Shown here one piece after another: positions 37,685-46,574 of a stretch of DNA of 64,000 nt (positions within the stretch are counted from its first letter, which is position 1; each line of letters opens with the position of its first letter). Where the stretch lies: contig NZ_CP016447.1 of assembly GCF_001714725.1 (NCBI RefSeq), forward strand, positions 186,001-250,000, given 5' to 3'. The notes under the pieces were generated by a model. That model saw only the letters and a program-made list of their open reading frames with translations. It was not told the DNA's origin and made no database searches. Made by a program: the position numbers and the translations under genes. The stretch comes from Acidovorax sp. RAC01. Its GTDB lineage: Bacteria > Pseudomonadota > Gammaproteobacteria > Burkholderiales > Burkholderiaceae_C.

Positions 37685-38650
37685 ATGACCGCACCCGGCA
37701 GCACCGCCAGCACCACCAACCGCGTCCTCGCCCACACCGGCGCGCGCTACCCCATCATCCAGGCGCCCATGGGCTGGATTGCGCGCACGCAGCTGGCATC
37801 GGCCGTGTCGCGCGCGGGCGGGCTGGGCATCATCGAAACATCGTCGGGCGAAACGGCCAACTGCCAGGCCGAGATCACGAAGATGAGCGCGCTGGGCCTG
37901 CCGTTTGGCGTGAACCTGCCCATCCGCTTTCTGAAGGACGACGCCATGCTGCGCTTTGTGTGCGCATCGGGCGTGAAGTTTGTGACCACCTCGGCCGGCA
38001 GCCCGGCCAAGTTCATTGCGCCGCTGAAAGACGCGGGCATCACCGTGTACCACGCCGTACCCACGCTCGATGCCGCGCTCAAATGCGTGGATGCAGGCAT
38101 TGACGGCCTGGTGGTCGAAGGCGGCGAAGGCGGCGGCTTCAAGAACCCCGAAGAGGTCTCCACCCTGGTGCTGCTGCAGGCCATTCGCGCCCGGGTGGAT
38201 GTGCCGCTGGTAGCAGCAGGCGGCATCTGCGACGGGCGGGGCATGGCCGCTGCCTTTGCCCTGGGCGCCGAGGCCGTGCAGATGGGCACGCGGTTTGTGA
38301 GCTGCGCCGAAAGCCCCGTGCACGCCAACTACAAGAACGCGATCGTCGACGCCACCACCACCGGAACGTGGATGCTCAACACCAAGGCCAGCCCCTGCAT
38401 CCGCGCGCTGAAATCCGAGCGCACCCGTGCCATCCACGAGGCCGGGCTGATGCCTGCCGACAGCTTTGCGGGCATCCAGCAGGTGTACTTTGGCGGCGAC
38501 ATGGAAGCCGCGCCGGCCCTCGCCGGGCAAAGCGCGGGCCTGATCGATGCGGTCAAGACAGCGCAGCAGATCATTGACGACACGGTGGCCGAGTTCTTTG
38601 CCATCACGCAGCGGCTGGGCGCGCTGGGGGCTGCGCGGACGTTTGGCTGA
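37685..38650 (+). CDS. Nitronate monooxygenase/FMN-dependent oxidoreductase
   Basis: TIM-barrel FMN enzyme of 321 aa in the 2-nitropropane dioxygenase/FabK-like family. QAPMGWIARTQLASAVSRAGGLGII at the N-terminus, GGEGGGFKN and VAAGGICDGRGMAAAFALGAEAVQMGTRF carry the FMN phosphate-binding loops. CAGGAGACCCC directly precedes the ATG. It may detoxify nitronates; FabK-type enoyl reductase activity cannot be excluded. Confidence 0.9.
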   Translation: MTAPGSTASTTNRVLAHTGARYPIIQAPMGWIARTQLASAVSRAGGLGIIETSSGETANCQAEITKMSALGLPFGVNLPIRFLKDDAMLRFVCASGVKFVTTSAGSPAKFIAPLKDAGITVYHAVPTLDAALKCVDAGIDGLVVEGGEGGGFKNPEEVSTLVLLQAIRARVDVPLVAAGGICDGRGMAAAFALGAEAVQMGTRFVSCAESPVHANYKNAIVDATTTGTWMLNTKASPCIRALKSERTRAIHEAGLMPADSFAGIQQVYFGGDMEAAPALAGQSAGLIDAVKTAQQIIDDTVAEFFAITQRLGALGAARTFG

Positions 38651-38959
38651 CAGGACACAGGCCCTGGCCTGCGCCACAACGCGGGGGTAGCCCCCACGTC
38701 GGGGCAAGGCGGTACGAAGGCGCAGCGTCCTACACGCCCGGCCGTACGCTGCCGCTACCGGTGCGGGCGTGGTCCGCAGACAGTAGGGTCGCGCCAGCGG
38801 GCCCGTGCCGCCCGCTGCCACGCCGCCCAAGGACCACCATGCCCTCCTGCGCCCCGATCCCATCCACGCCTGCGCGTTACGCCACTTCGGGCCGTGCCGT
38901 GCCACCTGCCCCGGCCCCTGCAGCCGCTGGCGCTGCCCCAACCCGCACGGGGGCGCCGC
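38651..38959. other. 309-bp intergenic region, no gene seen
   Basis: It lies upstream of the MgtC/SapB-like gene. GCAGCGT and ACGCTGC can pair around 38721-38753, and GGGGG/CCCCC-type arms occur near 38685. A structured leader is possible, but I could not match a known Mg2+ or Mn2+ riboswitch. Confidence 0.35.
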
Positions 38960-39559
38960 ATGGATGAGCTCTGGCCCAGCATCGCCCGCGCGGTGATGCG
39001 CGAGTTTTCCGACGTGCCCGATGTGGCGCAGGCCACGCGCATCGTGGTGCGGCTGACCATGGCGGCGCTGCTGGGCGGCCTGCTGGGCTGGGAGCGCGCC
39101 CACGCGGGCAAGGCGGCGGGCATCCGCACGCACATGCTGGTGGCAATGGGCTCGGCCCTGTTCGTGCTGGTGGCGCAGCAGGGCGGCATCGGGCCCGGCG
39201 ACAACAGCCGCGTGATGCAGGGCGTGATTGCCGGCATCGGCTTTCTGGGGGCGGGCACCATCCTCAAGGGCAATGCCGAAGGCCAGGTGCGCGGGCTGAC
39301 CACGGCGGCGGGCATCTGGATGACTGCGGCCATCGGCATTGCCGCAGGCCTGGGGCAGGAGGCCACTGCCGTGCTGTGCACTGCACTGGCGCTGGCGGTG
39401 CTGTGGCTGATTCCGTCGTCGCAAGACATCCAGCCCGGTGGCGAGGACGTGGAGCGGGTTGCCGAGGGTGCAGGCGCCAAGCGCAGGCAGGCCAGCCGAA
39501 CCGGTGGTGACGCGGGCTCCACCGGCATCGACGGGGTGGACAGGCCGCCGGCGGTCTGA
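38960..39559 (+). CDS. MgtC/SapB-family membrane protein
   Basis: Protein of 199 aa with about four transmembrane helices. LLGGLLGWERAHAGKAAGIRT, GIGFLGAGTILK and VRGLTTAAGIWMTAAIG are the family signature. MgtC proteins help bacteria at low Mg2+ and inhibit the F-ATPase in some pathogens; family members without that role exist. The charged 45-residue tail is not conserved. The ATG at 38960 is the start nearest the first helix. Confidence 0.9.
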   Translation: MDELWPSIARAVMREFSDVPDVAQATRIVVRLTMAALLGGLLGWERAHAGKAAGIRTHMLVAMGSALFVLVAQQGGIGPGDNSRVMQGVIAGIGFLGAGTILKGNAEGQVRGLTTAAGIWMTAAIGIAAGLGQEATAVLCTALALAVLWLIPSSQDIQPGGEDVERVAEGAGAKRRQASRTGGDAGSTGIDGVDRPPAV

Positions 39560-39703
39560 GCGCGCCCGCGTGGGGCGTTGCAGTGCAGCGCATGCACCGG
39601 GGCGATGCGCGGCCCGGGCGGTATGTAACAGCCGCGGCCACGCGCTGCGCATCCCCTACACTTTTCGGCCGTCCACCGCTGCCCCGACTGCCGTTTCGCA
39701 CCC

Positions 39704-40597
39704 ATGCACCCCACGCCTCCCACGGCCGCGCAGGCCAACCTGCGCGGCATTCTTGCCATGGTTGCCGCCGTGGGATTTTTCTCGCTGATGGATGCGTTGC
39801 TCAAGACGCTGACGGCCAGCTACCCCGCCATGCAGGTAGCGGCGCTGCGCGGCTGGGCCGCCCTGCCGCTGGTGGTGCTGTACGTGCTGTGGCGCGGCGA
39901 GGCGCGGGGCCTGCTCAGGGTGCGCTGGCCACTGCACCTGCTGCGCGGCGCGCTCAACATCAGCATGCTGGCGCTGTTTGCGTACGCCCTCAAAGAGCTG
40001 GGCCTGGCCGAGGCGTACACGCTGTTCTTCATTGCGCCGCTGCTCATCACCGTGCTGTCGACGGTGGTGCTGGGCGAGCGGGTGCGTGCATCGCACTGGG
40101 TGGCGATTGCGCTGGGCATGGTGGGCGTGCTGGTGGCCCTGCGGCCCAGCCAGGATGCGTTCTTCAGCCTGGGCGCGCTGGCCGTGCTGGGGGCGGCCAC
40201 GGGGTATGCCGTGTCGGCCATCACAGGCCGGCTGCTCACGCGCACCGATTCGAGCGCCAGCCTGGTGTTCTGGACCACGGCGCTGCTGGCGCTGGGCGCA
40301 GGCACGCTGGCCCAGCCCGGCTGGGTGGCCGTGCAGCAGGCGCACTGGCCGCTGGTGGCCGGGCTGGCCGTCACGGGGTTCCTGGGCCAGCTGGCGATTA
40401 CCGAGGCGTTTCGCCACGGGCAGGCGTCGGTGGTGGCGCCCTTTGAATACACGGCCCTGGCCTGGGGCATGGGGCTCGACTGGGTGCTGTGGCAGGCCGT
40501 GCCCGGGGGCGCCACGCTGCTGGGCGGCGCCATCATCATCGGCAGCGGGCTGTACCTGGTGCGGCAGGAGCGTACTCAGCCGGTGCTGCCGCCCTGA
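39704..40597 (+). CDS. DMT-superfamily (EamA) transporter
   Basis: Membrane protein of 297 aa with ten predicted helices and two EamA repeats: LAMVAAVGFFSLMDALLKTL at the start, the second after about residue 150. Typical family pieces are GLAEAYTLFFIAPLLITVLS and FEYTALAWGMGLDWVLW. Substrate unknown; family members move metabolites, amino acids or drugs. Confidence 0.9.
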   Translation: MHPTPPTAAQANLRGILAMVAAVGFFSLMDALLKTLTASYPAMQVAALRGWAALPLVVLYVLWRGEARGLLRVRWPLHLLRGALNISMLALFAYALKELGLAEAYTLFFIAPLLITVLSTVVLGERVRASHWVAIALGMVGVLVALRPSQDAFFSLGALAVLGAATGYAVSAITGRLLTRTDSSASLVFWTTALLALGAGTLAQPGWVAVQQAHWPLVAGLAVTGFLGQLAITEAFRHGQASVVAPFEYTALAWGMGLDWVLWQAVPGGATLLGGAIIIGSGLYLVRQERTQPVLPP

Positions 40598-40729
40598 GAG
40601 CCGGCTGAACGGCCCCACGACCCGGCCGGCACCCGCAGCCATCGCCGGCGCGGTCTTACAGCGCAGCCATGCGGCGTGCCGCCCAATGGGTGCATGCGCG
40701 GCGGTCTTCGCCGGGCGAAGGAACCACCC

Positions 40730-40960
40730 ATGACACAGCACGCCACCATCCACGGAAAAGTCACCTACACCCCCGGCGACGGCGCCCCGTTGCCCATCCC
40801 CAAGGGCCCGGTCGAGATCGAGACCGCCAAGGACAGTGCCACCCTGAGCTGGACGGCCGACAACGACGCCGCGGGGTCGGCCGCGCTGCCCAAGGACCAG
40901 TTCAACCAGTACGTGCGCGACGGCAAGATCCGCATTGAGGGCGAGGCGCCGAAAGGCTGA
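40730..40960 (+). CDS. Hypothetical protein, 76 aa
   Basis: Small soluble protein (MTQHATIHGKVTYTPGDG start) that looks beta-rich (VEIETAKDSATLSWT). GAAGGA lies 8-13 bases before the ATG. No family recognised. Confidence 0.72.
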   Translation: MTQHATIHGKVTYTPGDGAPLPIPKGPVEIETAKDSATLSWTADNDAAGSAALPKDQFNQYVRDGKIRIEGEAPKG

Positions 40961-41018
40961 CAGTTTCGCCCCCGCCTGGCGTCGACGCTGTGCGGAGTGC
41001 GCTGCAGCCTTCCAAAAT

Positions 41019-41060
41019 GCTATGTTTTCAATAGCAATAGAGGCAGTTAAAACGAGCGCT
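41019..41060 (+). repeat. Dispersed 42-bp element, intergenic
   Basis: GCTATGTTTTCAATAGC (41019-41035), 18-nt spacer, GAGCGCT (41054-41060). It lies between convergent genes. Confidence 0.85.
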
Positions 41061-41148
41061 AAAGCCCCAAAACACCCAAAGCCCTGCTCTCCGGGCCCGG
41101 CTGCGGCACTGCGGGTAGCGCTGCGGAGCCCCTTCCGACGTGCCAGCG

Positions 41149-42087
41149 TTATACCGGCCGCGTCAGATACACCGCCTCGCGCCCCACGATGGGCTCCCGC
41201 GTGGGCATCATCACCGTGCAGTCATCACACAGTGCGCGGATCTCGTGCGTGCCGTCGGTGGCAATCAGCTCGTCCTTGGCAAACACTTCGAAGCCCCGCA
41301 GCGGCCGGGTGAACTGGAAGTCGGGCGTGCGCACCATGCAGGTTTCCAGCAGCTCGTAGCGGCGCTGCACCGCCGGGCGGGCGGGCCGCGATGCGCGGGG
41401 TGCCAGCAGGCCGAAGTGCGCCAGAAAGTCGAGTGCCACCCCGGTCGCCATGTCGGCGGCAGATTGCAAAAAGTGCTGGCCGCATTCCACCACCACACCG
41501 ACGCCGTCCCCCGCAGCCTGCCCATGCCGGCCATGCTGGATCAGCGGCGTGCCCGAGCCCAGCCCGCTGGGCATCACCAGATGCACCGGCGGCGTGCCGA
41601 TGGCCAGCGCCACCTCGGCGTTGCGCGCATAGGCGGGGTACACCCAGAAGGGCTCCACGTCCTGGCTGGTGGAGTGGATGTCGAGGATGTGGTCCGCCGC
41701 AGCGACCACCGGCCGCAGCGCGCGGGCGCGCAGCAGCTCGGGGCTTTCGGCCGTGCCATCGAGCTCGGCCGCCGACCAGATGCGGTTGAGGTTGTGCACC
41801 AGCTGGCGGCTTTCAAACGGCCGGGCCTGGTCAAAAGACTCGTACGCCGCCACGTTGGCAAAGCTGATGGTGAGGGTGCCGATCAGCGGGCGCACCCCCG
41901 TGTCCAGCAGGTGCGTGGCGGCCACCATGCCGCAGATCTCGTTGCCGTGCGTGAGCGCATTGATGAGCACATGCGGGCCGGGCTTGCCGGACTCGAAACG
42001 GTGCACATAGTCGATGCCGACATTGCCCTGGCGGTAGGCCGACAGGTCGCGTGGCAGGACTTCGAAAACAGGCGGGTTCTGGCTCAT
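41149..42087 (-). CDS. Succinylglutamate desuccinylase/aspartoacylase family protein
   Basis: Zinc-dependent deacylase of 312 aa. LTHGNEICG (HxxE zinc ligands), DIHSTSQD (His ligand) and a VVECGQH segment (catalytic Glu) are all present. RFESGKPGPHVLINALTHGNE is typical of this M14-related family. It should hydrolyse an N-acyl amino acid or similar amide. No arginine-degradation genes adjoin it, so AstE itself is unlikely. Confidence 0.88.
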   Translation of the reverse strand: MSQNPPVFEVLPRDLSAYRQGNVGIDYVHRFESGKPGPHVLINALTHGNEICGMVAATHLLDTGVRPLIGTLTISFANVAAYESFDQARPFESRQLVHNLNRIWSAAELDGTAESPELLRARALRPVVAAADHILDIHSTSQDVEPFWVYPAYARNAEVALAIGTPPVHLVMPSGLGSGTPLIQHGRHGQAAGDGVGVVVECGQHFLQSAADMATGVALDFLAHFGLLAPRASRPARPAVQRRYELLETCMVRTPDFQFTRPLRGFEVFAKDELIATDGTHEIRALCDDCTVMMPTREPIVGREAVYLTRPV

Positions 42088-42157
42088 GGCGGGTAATTAA
42101 TAAGAGAACACACGATTGTCCGCGCAAAGCCGCGCGCGTGCAGTCGCCGGGTGTACG

Positions 42158-43903
42158 ATGCCCGCCGCCTGCCCTGCTTTGTTGCCCATGCCCTCCGCCC
42201 GAATTTGCCCGCTGGCCGAAGTGGCCCACCACCTGCCTGCAGGGAGCCCGCTTCTGGCTGCACCGGGCGCCTGGGCGCTGCACATCACGGGCGACGCGCA
42301 CCTGCCGCAGCTGGACCTTGACGATCCGCTGGCGGACCTGACTGCCTGGGTGCAGGCCGGGCTGATGGATGCAGGACCGGGCCTGCACGGAGTGGTGCAC
42401 GCCGGCATCCCGGCCACGTCGGTCAGCCCACGCATCGCCCTCGTGCTGATCGATGGCAGTCTGCATCTGGACGGGGCTCTCGCCGCCCATACGGAGCCTG
42501 ATGGCAATGGCGAAGCCAACCGCCCCGCCCTGCCCGCCCACCTCGTCATCACAGGCGACCTGCACGCAAGCAACGCCGTGCTGGCCCGCACCCACCTGCA
42601 CATCCACGGCGCCCTGCACATCGCCGACCTGCTGTGGTGCCATGGCGCCCACGGCACGCTGGCGGTACAGGGCGCGCTGTTGGTCCGCGTGGCGGTGTTC
42701 ACCGGCGGCCACGCGCTACAGATTGCGCCTGCTGAACAGGTAGCCTTTCTCATCGACGAAGTGCGCGGCGGCTCGCACTTGGCGGAGTTTTCTTGCGAAG
42801 CAGTGGGTGCCTTGTTTCCCCCCGCATTGCTGCGCCGCCTGAGCGACGGCGAGCACGGCGTGGCCGATCTGCTGGACCGCCGCGCCGTGCTGGCCGCCGT
42901 GCGCAGTGGCGGCAGCGCGGCGCGCAGCAGCGACGACATTGCCGCCGCCCTGCCCATTGCCGACGACGTCTTTACCGGCACCGACATCAGCATCGGCAAC
43001 CTTAGCGCCGCACTGCGCTCGCCGGTGATCCCGCACAAGCAGTTCACCGCCACGGGCTGGTTCGGGCAGACGGATTTCCTGCTGTGCCGCAAGCATGTGG
43101 ATGCCGACGGCGACGCGCGCGACGACCACATCCACATCACGGTGTGGAAGACCTGGGACTTCTACCTGTCGGTGGATGACGCCCCGGTGCGCACCGGGCT
43201 GCGGGCCCGGCTGGGCGCGGCAGCCCGGCTGCGCCGCGTGCCCACCGCCCCGCGCCTCACGTTGGCTTTCCGTGCGTATGCGGCGGGCCTGCCCGGCCCC
43301 TGGCAGCCGCTGGATGCCGCCAGCCACCCCGAGGCCTGGCAGGCCTGCCACCATGCCTGGCGCGGCGTGCTCGACTACGTGCGCCGCGGCGTGGGGCAGC
43401 ACCGCGCGCACTACCCGCTGCACCGCCGCCTGCAGGCCGAGATGACGGCGGCGGGCATCGAAGAATTCACCAGCCTGCCCGTGTTTGCCGAGCGCTGCAG
43501 CGACTGGTGGGACGACGCGCACAACGGCTGGTGGGAGGGCGACGTGTGGCTGGGCGCGCGCCAGCCGTGCATGCACCACGGCGTGCCCTGGGCCCGCGCG
43601 CTCAAGTTCAGCTGGAAGAACGGCGATGATGCGCCCGGCGACGCGCCAGACACCACGCACAGCACCTACCAGATGGACGTGGACGAAGCCCGCGAAGGCC
43701 CGGCCCTGGTGGCGTTCACGTACGCGCAGCGCCAGGGCGAGCCGCGCGAGCCCGTGCCACCCTGCGCGGCCGACCACATCGCGCGGCTGCTGCGCTTTTA
43801 CCATGGGCTGCAGGCGCACCTGCGGCCCGCGCCGCCAGCCGATGGCCCGGCAGATGCCGCGCACAGGGCGCCGCTGAATGCAACAGAGGCCCCACCGGGC
43901 TGA
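42158..43903 (+). CDS. Large hypothetical protein, 581 aa
   Basis: I do not recognise this protein. The N-terminal third (residues about 90-200) has short beta-like turns such as HLVITGDLHASNAVL and LHIHGALHIADLLWCHG, which resemble a polymer-forming or beta-helix repeat. The C-terminal half is rich in Trp and Tyr (WKTWDFYLSVDDAPV, CSDWWDDAHNGWWEGDVWLG). No signal peptide or transmembrane helix. The start is either the ATG at 42158 or that at 42188. Codon use matches the chromosome. Confidence 0.8.
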   Translation: MPAACPALLPMPSARICPLAEVAHHLPAGSPLLAAPGAWALHITGDAHLPQLDLDDPLADLTAWVQAGLMDAGPGLHGVVHAGIPATSVSPRIALVLIDGSLHLDGALAAHTEPDGNGEANRPALPAHLVITGDLHASNAVLARTHLHIHGALHIADLLWCHGAHGTLAVQGALLVRVAVFTGGHALQIAPAEQVAFLIDEVRGGSHLAEFSCEAVGALFPPALLRRLSDGEHGVADLLDRRAVLAAVRSGGSAARSSDDIAAALPIADDVFTGTDISIGNLSAALRSPVIPHKQFTATGWFGQTDFLLCRKHVDADGDARDDHIHITVWKTWDFYLSVDDAPVRTGLRARLGAAARLRRVPTAPRLTLAFRAYAAGLPGPWQPLDAASHPEAWQACHHAWRGVLDYVRRGVGQHRAHYPLHRRLQAEMTAAGIEEFTSLPVFAERCSDWWDDAHNGWWEGDVWLGARQPCMHHGVPWARALKFSWKNGDDAPGDAPDTTHSTYQMDVDEAREGPALVAFTYAQRQGEPREPVPPCAADHIARLLRFYHGLQAHLRPAPPADGPADAAHRAPLNATEAPPG

Positions 43904-43967
43904 ACGGGGCCGGTTTGTCCCTTACCATGCGGCACGGTTTCATCCCGAGACCCTTACAGGAGGCAGC

Positions 43968-44111
43968 ATGGCCAAAGGCGAACAACGCAGCAACAAGATG
44001 GCAAAGAAACCGAAGAAAGACACCTCGCTCCCCAAGGAGGGCAGCGTGTCGGACCGCCCGATGCCGCCCATGACCGCAGTCATCCCGCGCGGCAAGGACA
44101 AGAACAAGTAA
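43968..44111 (+). CDS. Small basic protein, 47 aa
   Basis: Lys-rich protein (MAKGEQRSNKMAKKPKKD start) with a strong ribosome site (AGGAGG five bases before the ATG) and a good terminator after it. It is short but the signals around it support expression. Function unknown; a nucleic-acid-binding role is only a guess from its charge. Confidence 0.75.
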   Translation: MAKGEQRSNKMAKKPKKDTSLPKEGSVSDRPMPPMTAVIPRGKDKNK

Positions 44112-44143
44112 ACGGTGGCACGGCAGGCACGCAGGGCCTGATT

Positions 44144-44185
44144 GCTACTGAAAAGATAGCTGCTGGTGCATACCTAACAAGCGCC
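44144..44185 (+). repeat. Dispersed 42-bp element after the 47-aa gene
   Basis: GCTACTGAAAAGATAGC (44144-44160), 18-nt spacer, AAGCGCC (44179-44185). Its 3' half is part of the terminator stem described next. Confidence 0.82.
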
Positions 44186-44197
44186 AGCAGCTATTTT
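44158..44197 (+). terminator. Terminator formed with the dispersed element
   Basis: AGCTGCTGG and CCAGCAGCT pair around an 18-nt loop, followed by ATTTTTTA. It would end the 47-aa gene's transcript. The stem overlaps the dispersed element, so this copy appears to have been put to use. Confidence 0.7.
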
Positions 44198-44269
44198 TTA
44201 TGGATTTTTGACCGGGGCGTCGGATTGGGCGTCCGCCGGATTGCCCCGAGCTTGCAAAGCACTGCGCGA

Positions 44270-44295
44270 GGCTTCGACAAGCTCAGCCCGAACGG
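44270..44295 (+). repeat. GGCTTCGACAAGCTCAGCCCGAACGG repeat, copy 3
   Basis: Third copy of the 26-bp repeat (others at 13766 and 13825), in the gap before the ylqF stop. Confidence 0.7.
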
Positions 44296-44333
44296 ATCGT
44301 TTCGAGCTCAACACGGTTTGCCCGCCGCCAGGC

Positions 44334-45311
44334 TCAATCGCCCTGCGGCGCATCGCCCGCATCCGGGTCGCGCTTGCCAGAGCCCTTGCTTTTGGACTTG
44401 GCCCGCGCGTCCTTCTTGGCCTGGCGCTTGGCATCCTCGGCCAGACCTGCGGCGCGCCAGGCCTCGAATTCGTCGGGCGTTTCCAGGGTGATGCGGCCCA
44501 GGATGGCGGTGCGGAAATCGGTCATCACGATCTCGGCCGTTTTTTGCAGGTTGACCCGGCCGCCGCCCAGCATGGCGCCGCGCTTTTTGCCAATGGCTTC
44601 CAGCAGTTCGTCGTCCTGCATCGTGGCCATGGCGCCTGCGGGCAGGCCCAGCTTGTAGCGGGCCTCCAGCAGCGGCGCGTAGTGCAGCTGCAGGCGGCGC
44701 AGCAGCTCCAGCGCCACCAGCTCCTCGTCGTACGCATTGCGGCCCACGGCGCCACTGGCGGCCAGGTTGTAGCCGCTTTCGGGCACGATGATGCGCGGCC
44801 ACAGCATGCCGGGCGTGTCCCACAGATAAAAGTCGTCGGCCAGCGTGATGCGCTGCTCCAGCTTGGTGATGCCGGCCTCGTCGCCCGTCTTGGCCTGGCG
44901 CTTGTTGCTCAGCGTGTTGATCAGCGTGGACTTGCCCACGTTGGGCACGCCGCAGATCAGCACGCGCATGGGCTTGGCCATGCCGCCGCGGTTGGGCGAC
45001 AGCAGGTGGCAGGCGTCGATCAGCTTGCGCGTGGGCGCCGGGTCGGACGCATCCAGCGGCAGGGCGCGCGTGTCGCTCTGGGCGTTGTACCAGTCCACCC
45101 ACAGCGCCGTGCGCGCCGGGTCGGCCACATCCTGCTTGTTGAGCACCTTGAGCGTGGGCTTGTGGCCCGTGATTTCGGCCAGCAGCGGGTTGGCGCTGGA
45201 GCCGGGCAGGCGCGCGTCCAGCACCTCGATCACCACGTCAATGTCCTTGATGCGTTCGGTGATGGCTTTGCGGGTCAGGTGCATGTGACCGGGGAACCAC
45301 TGGATGGCCAT
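44334..45311 (-). CDS. ylqF: Ribosome biogenesis GTPase YlqF/RbgA
   Basis: Circularly permuted GTPase of 325 aa: G4 NKQD (about residue 58) comes before G1 GVPNVGKST (about 125) and G3 DTPG (about 168). RbgA helps mature the 50S subunit in Bacillus. The start at 45311 (MAIQWFPGHMHLTRK) matches the family N-terminus. The C-terminus is a Lys/Asp-rich tail. Confidence 0.93.
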   Translation of the reverse strand: MAIQWFPGHMHLTRKAITERIKDIDVVIEVLDARLPGSSANPLLAEITGHKPTLKVLNKQDVADPARTALWVDWYNAQSDTRALPLDASDPAPTRKLIDACHLLSPNRGGMAKPMRVLICGVPNVGKSTLINTLSNKRQAKTGDEAGITKLEQRITLADDFYLWDTPGMLWPRIIVPESGYNLAASGAVGRNAYDEELVALELLRRLQLHYAPLLEARYKLGLPAGAMATMQDDELLEAIGKKRGAMLGGGRVNLQKTAEIVMTDFRTAILGRITLETPDEFEAWRAAGLAEDAKRQAKKDARAKSKSKGSGKRDPDAGDAPQGD

Positions 45312-45483
45312 GCGGGGGAGTCTTTCTTGGGTTGTCGGGGGTGGGGGCTGCGGGCCCGCACGGAAGAAGGTGCCTGGCCATCGCTGTCGCTGCGGTAAAA
45401 ACCGGCCGGGGAGGCACCGTCGGGGTGGCAAGGATAATCGCGGTCTTCCCGGTCCGGGCCCGCACGCCATTTTCTCCTCTCCC

Positions 45484-45732
45484 ATGCCAACACCCCACGC
45501 CCCCTCCTCCGCAGCCGCCGCCAAGGCCGACAAGGAGCTGCTTTTCAAGGGCGTGACCTGCGCGCTCATCGGCCTCGTCATCCTGCTGGCGCCGTACATC
45601 GCGCGCTCGGGCAGCGTGCGCGAGCTGATGGCCCAGGCCACCGTGGTGGGCTGGTTTGCACTGGTGCTGGGCATTGCCTTTGGCGTGCAGTACGGCCTGC
45701 GCCGCGCCAAGGCGGCCCGCAGCGCCAAGTGA
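45484..45732 (+). CDS. Small membrane protein, 82 aa
   Basis: Two predicted transmembrane helices (residues about 21-40 and 52-70) and a basic C-terminus. No family recognised. Divergent from ylqF. Confidence 0.72.
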   Translation: MPTPHAPSSAAAAKADKELLFKGVTCALIGLVILLAPYIARSGSVRELMAQATVVGWFALVLGIAFGVQYGLRRAKAARSAK

Positions 45733-45739
45733 GCGCCAA

Positions 45740-45979
45740 ATGAGCGGCCTGCCGCCCCTGCCCGCGCCCGCGCCCGCGCCCGCGGTGGACGCTGCCACGG
45801 CGCAGGCCATGTTTGCAGCCCTGCAGCAGCGGGCCGCCGCAGCAGGCATCCCCCTGCGCAACCCGCCGCCCGAGCCCACCACCTGCTGCGGGCGCGGCTG
45901 CAATGGCTGCGTGTGGGAGGGATTTCTGGCTGCGGCTGAATACTGGCGGCAGGAAGCACTGCTGGTGCTGGAGGGCTGA
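45740..45979 (+). CDS. Oxidoreductase-like domain protein
   Basis: Protein of 79 aa with CCGRGCNGCVWEGF near residues 49-62, the Cys pattern of the oxidoreductase-like family (PF09791). It may bind a metal. It starts seven bases after the previous stop and is probably cotranscribed with it. The first 20 residues are Ala/Pro repeats. Confidence 0.83.
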   Translation: MSGLPPLPAPAPAPAVDAATAQAMFAALQQRAAAAGIPLRNPPPEPTTCCGRGCNGCVWEGFLAAAEYWRQEALLVLEG

Positions 45980-46001
45980 ATTTCGAGCCAGATGGGCTCC
46001 C

Positions 46002-46043
46002 AGCGCTTGATTTTCCCGCACCGGCAGCTATCAAAGTAAGAGC
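46002..46043 (-). repeat. Dispersed 42-bp element near the gshA fragment
   Basis: AGCGCTT (46002-46008), 18-nt spacer, GCTATCAAAGTAAGAGC (46027-46043), reverse orientation. It lies between the oxidoreductase-like gene and the gshA fragment. Confidence 0.78.
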
Positions 46044-46184
46044 ATTGAGCGGCCGGCTTTCTGCACCTGCTGCTCGAAACTGCTACTGCCCCTTGCCAGA
46101 GCCACAGTGGAACTGGCTTCGCCAGGCGACCGGCGGCGCCCGTTGAGGGAAGCGCCGCAGCCTCTCAGGGTGTCAACCCCGCTG

Positions 46185-46440
46185 TCCCACCGACATGTAC
46201 CGCTCGCGCCACACCTCGAAGGCAGCGTATCCGCCGCCTTGATGGCCTTTTGCGCAGCAAGTGATTCATCGGCCATCGCCAGATAGCACGCTTGCTGTTC
46301 AGGCGTCCTGGGCAGGCCCAGCCGTGCGTCGCAGGCATCGATGGACTGCTGGCGTACATAGGACTCAAAGCCGTTGCCCTGGCTCTGCGTGATCCTGTCC
46401 GGCACGCGGGCCGAAGGCGTGAGTTCGGGTGCGACCGTCA
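46185..46440 (-). pseudogene. Decayed copy of the gshA 3' end
   Basis: About 256 bp aligns without large gaps to the 3' end of the intact gshA (51947-52203), sharing CCCACCGACATGTAC, GGCCTTTTGCGC and ACGCGGGCCGA. The protein reads LPRTPEQQACYLAMADES like GshA but shifts frame after AADTLP, where one base is missing, so the last 18 residues are lost. It also has no 5' part. With the intact gshA it brackets the 46.5-51.8 kb catabolic block as an imperfect direct repeat. Confidence 0.85.
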
Positions 46441-46485
46441 GCGCACAGGCATCTGCGCACTTCGACGTATTTCACCAGCACACGA

Positions 46486-46508
46486 AGACTGCCCAAAGCC
46501 GACAGTCT
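46486..46508. promoter_or_regulatory. Inverted repeat upstream of the monooxygenase gene
   Basis: AGACTG (46486-46491) and CAGTCT (46503-46508), about 70 bp before the start of the monooxygenase gene. It could be an operator for the cluster's regulator, although it is not a clear FNR/CRP box. Confidence 0.3.
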
Positions 46509-46574
46509 TGCGGCCTTGCGTTGCACACAATGACCTGAAGGACGCAAGCCCAACCGTCAAAGTCAGGAGAAAAA

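Noticed and set aside
38651..38959. Mg2+ or Mn2+ riboswitch leader of the MgtC-like gene
   Set aside because: Some pairing is possible, but no match to the M-box or yybP-ykoY consensus was seen.
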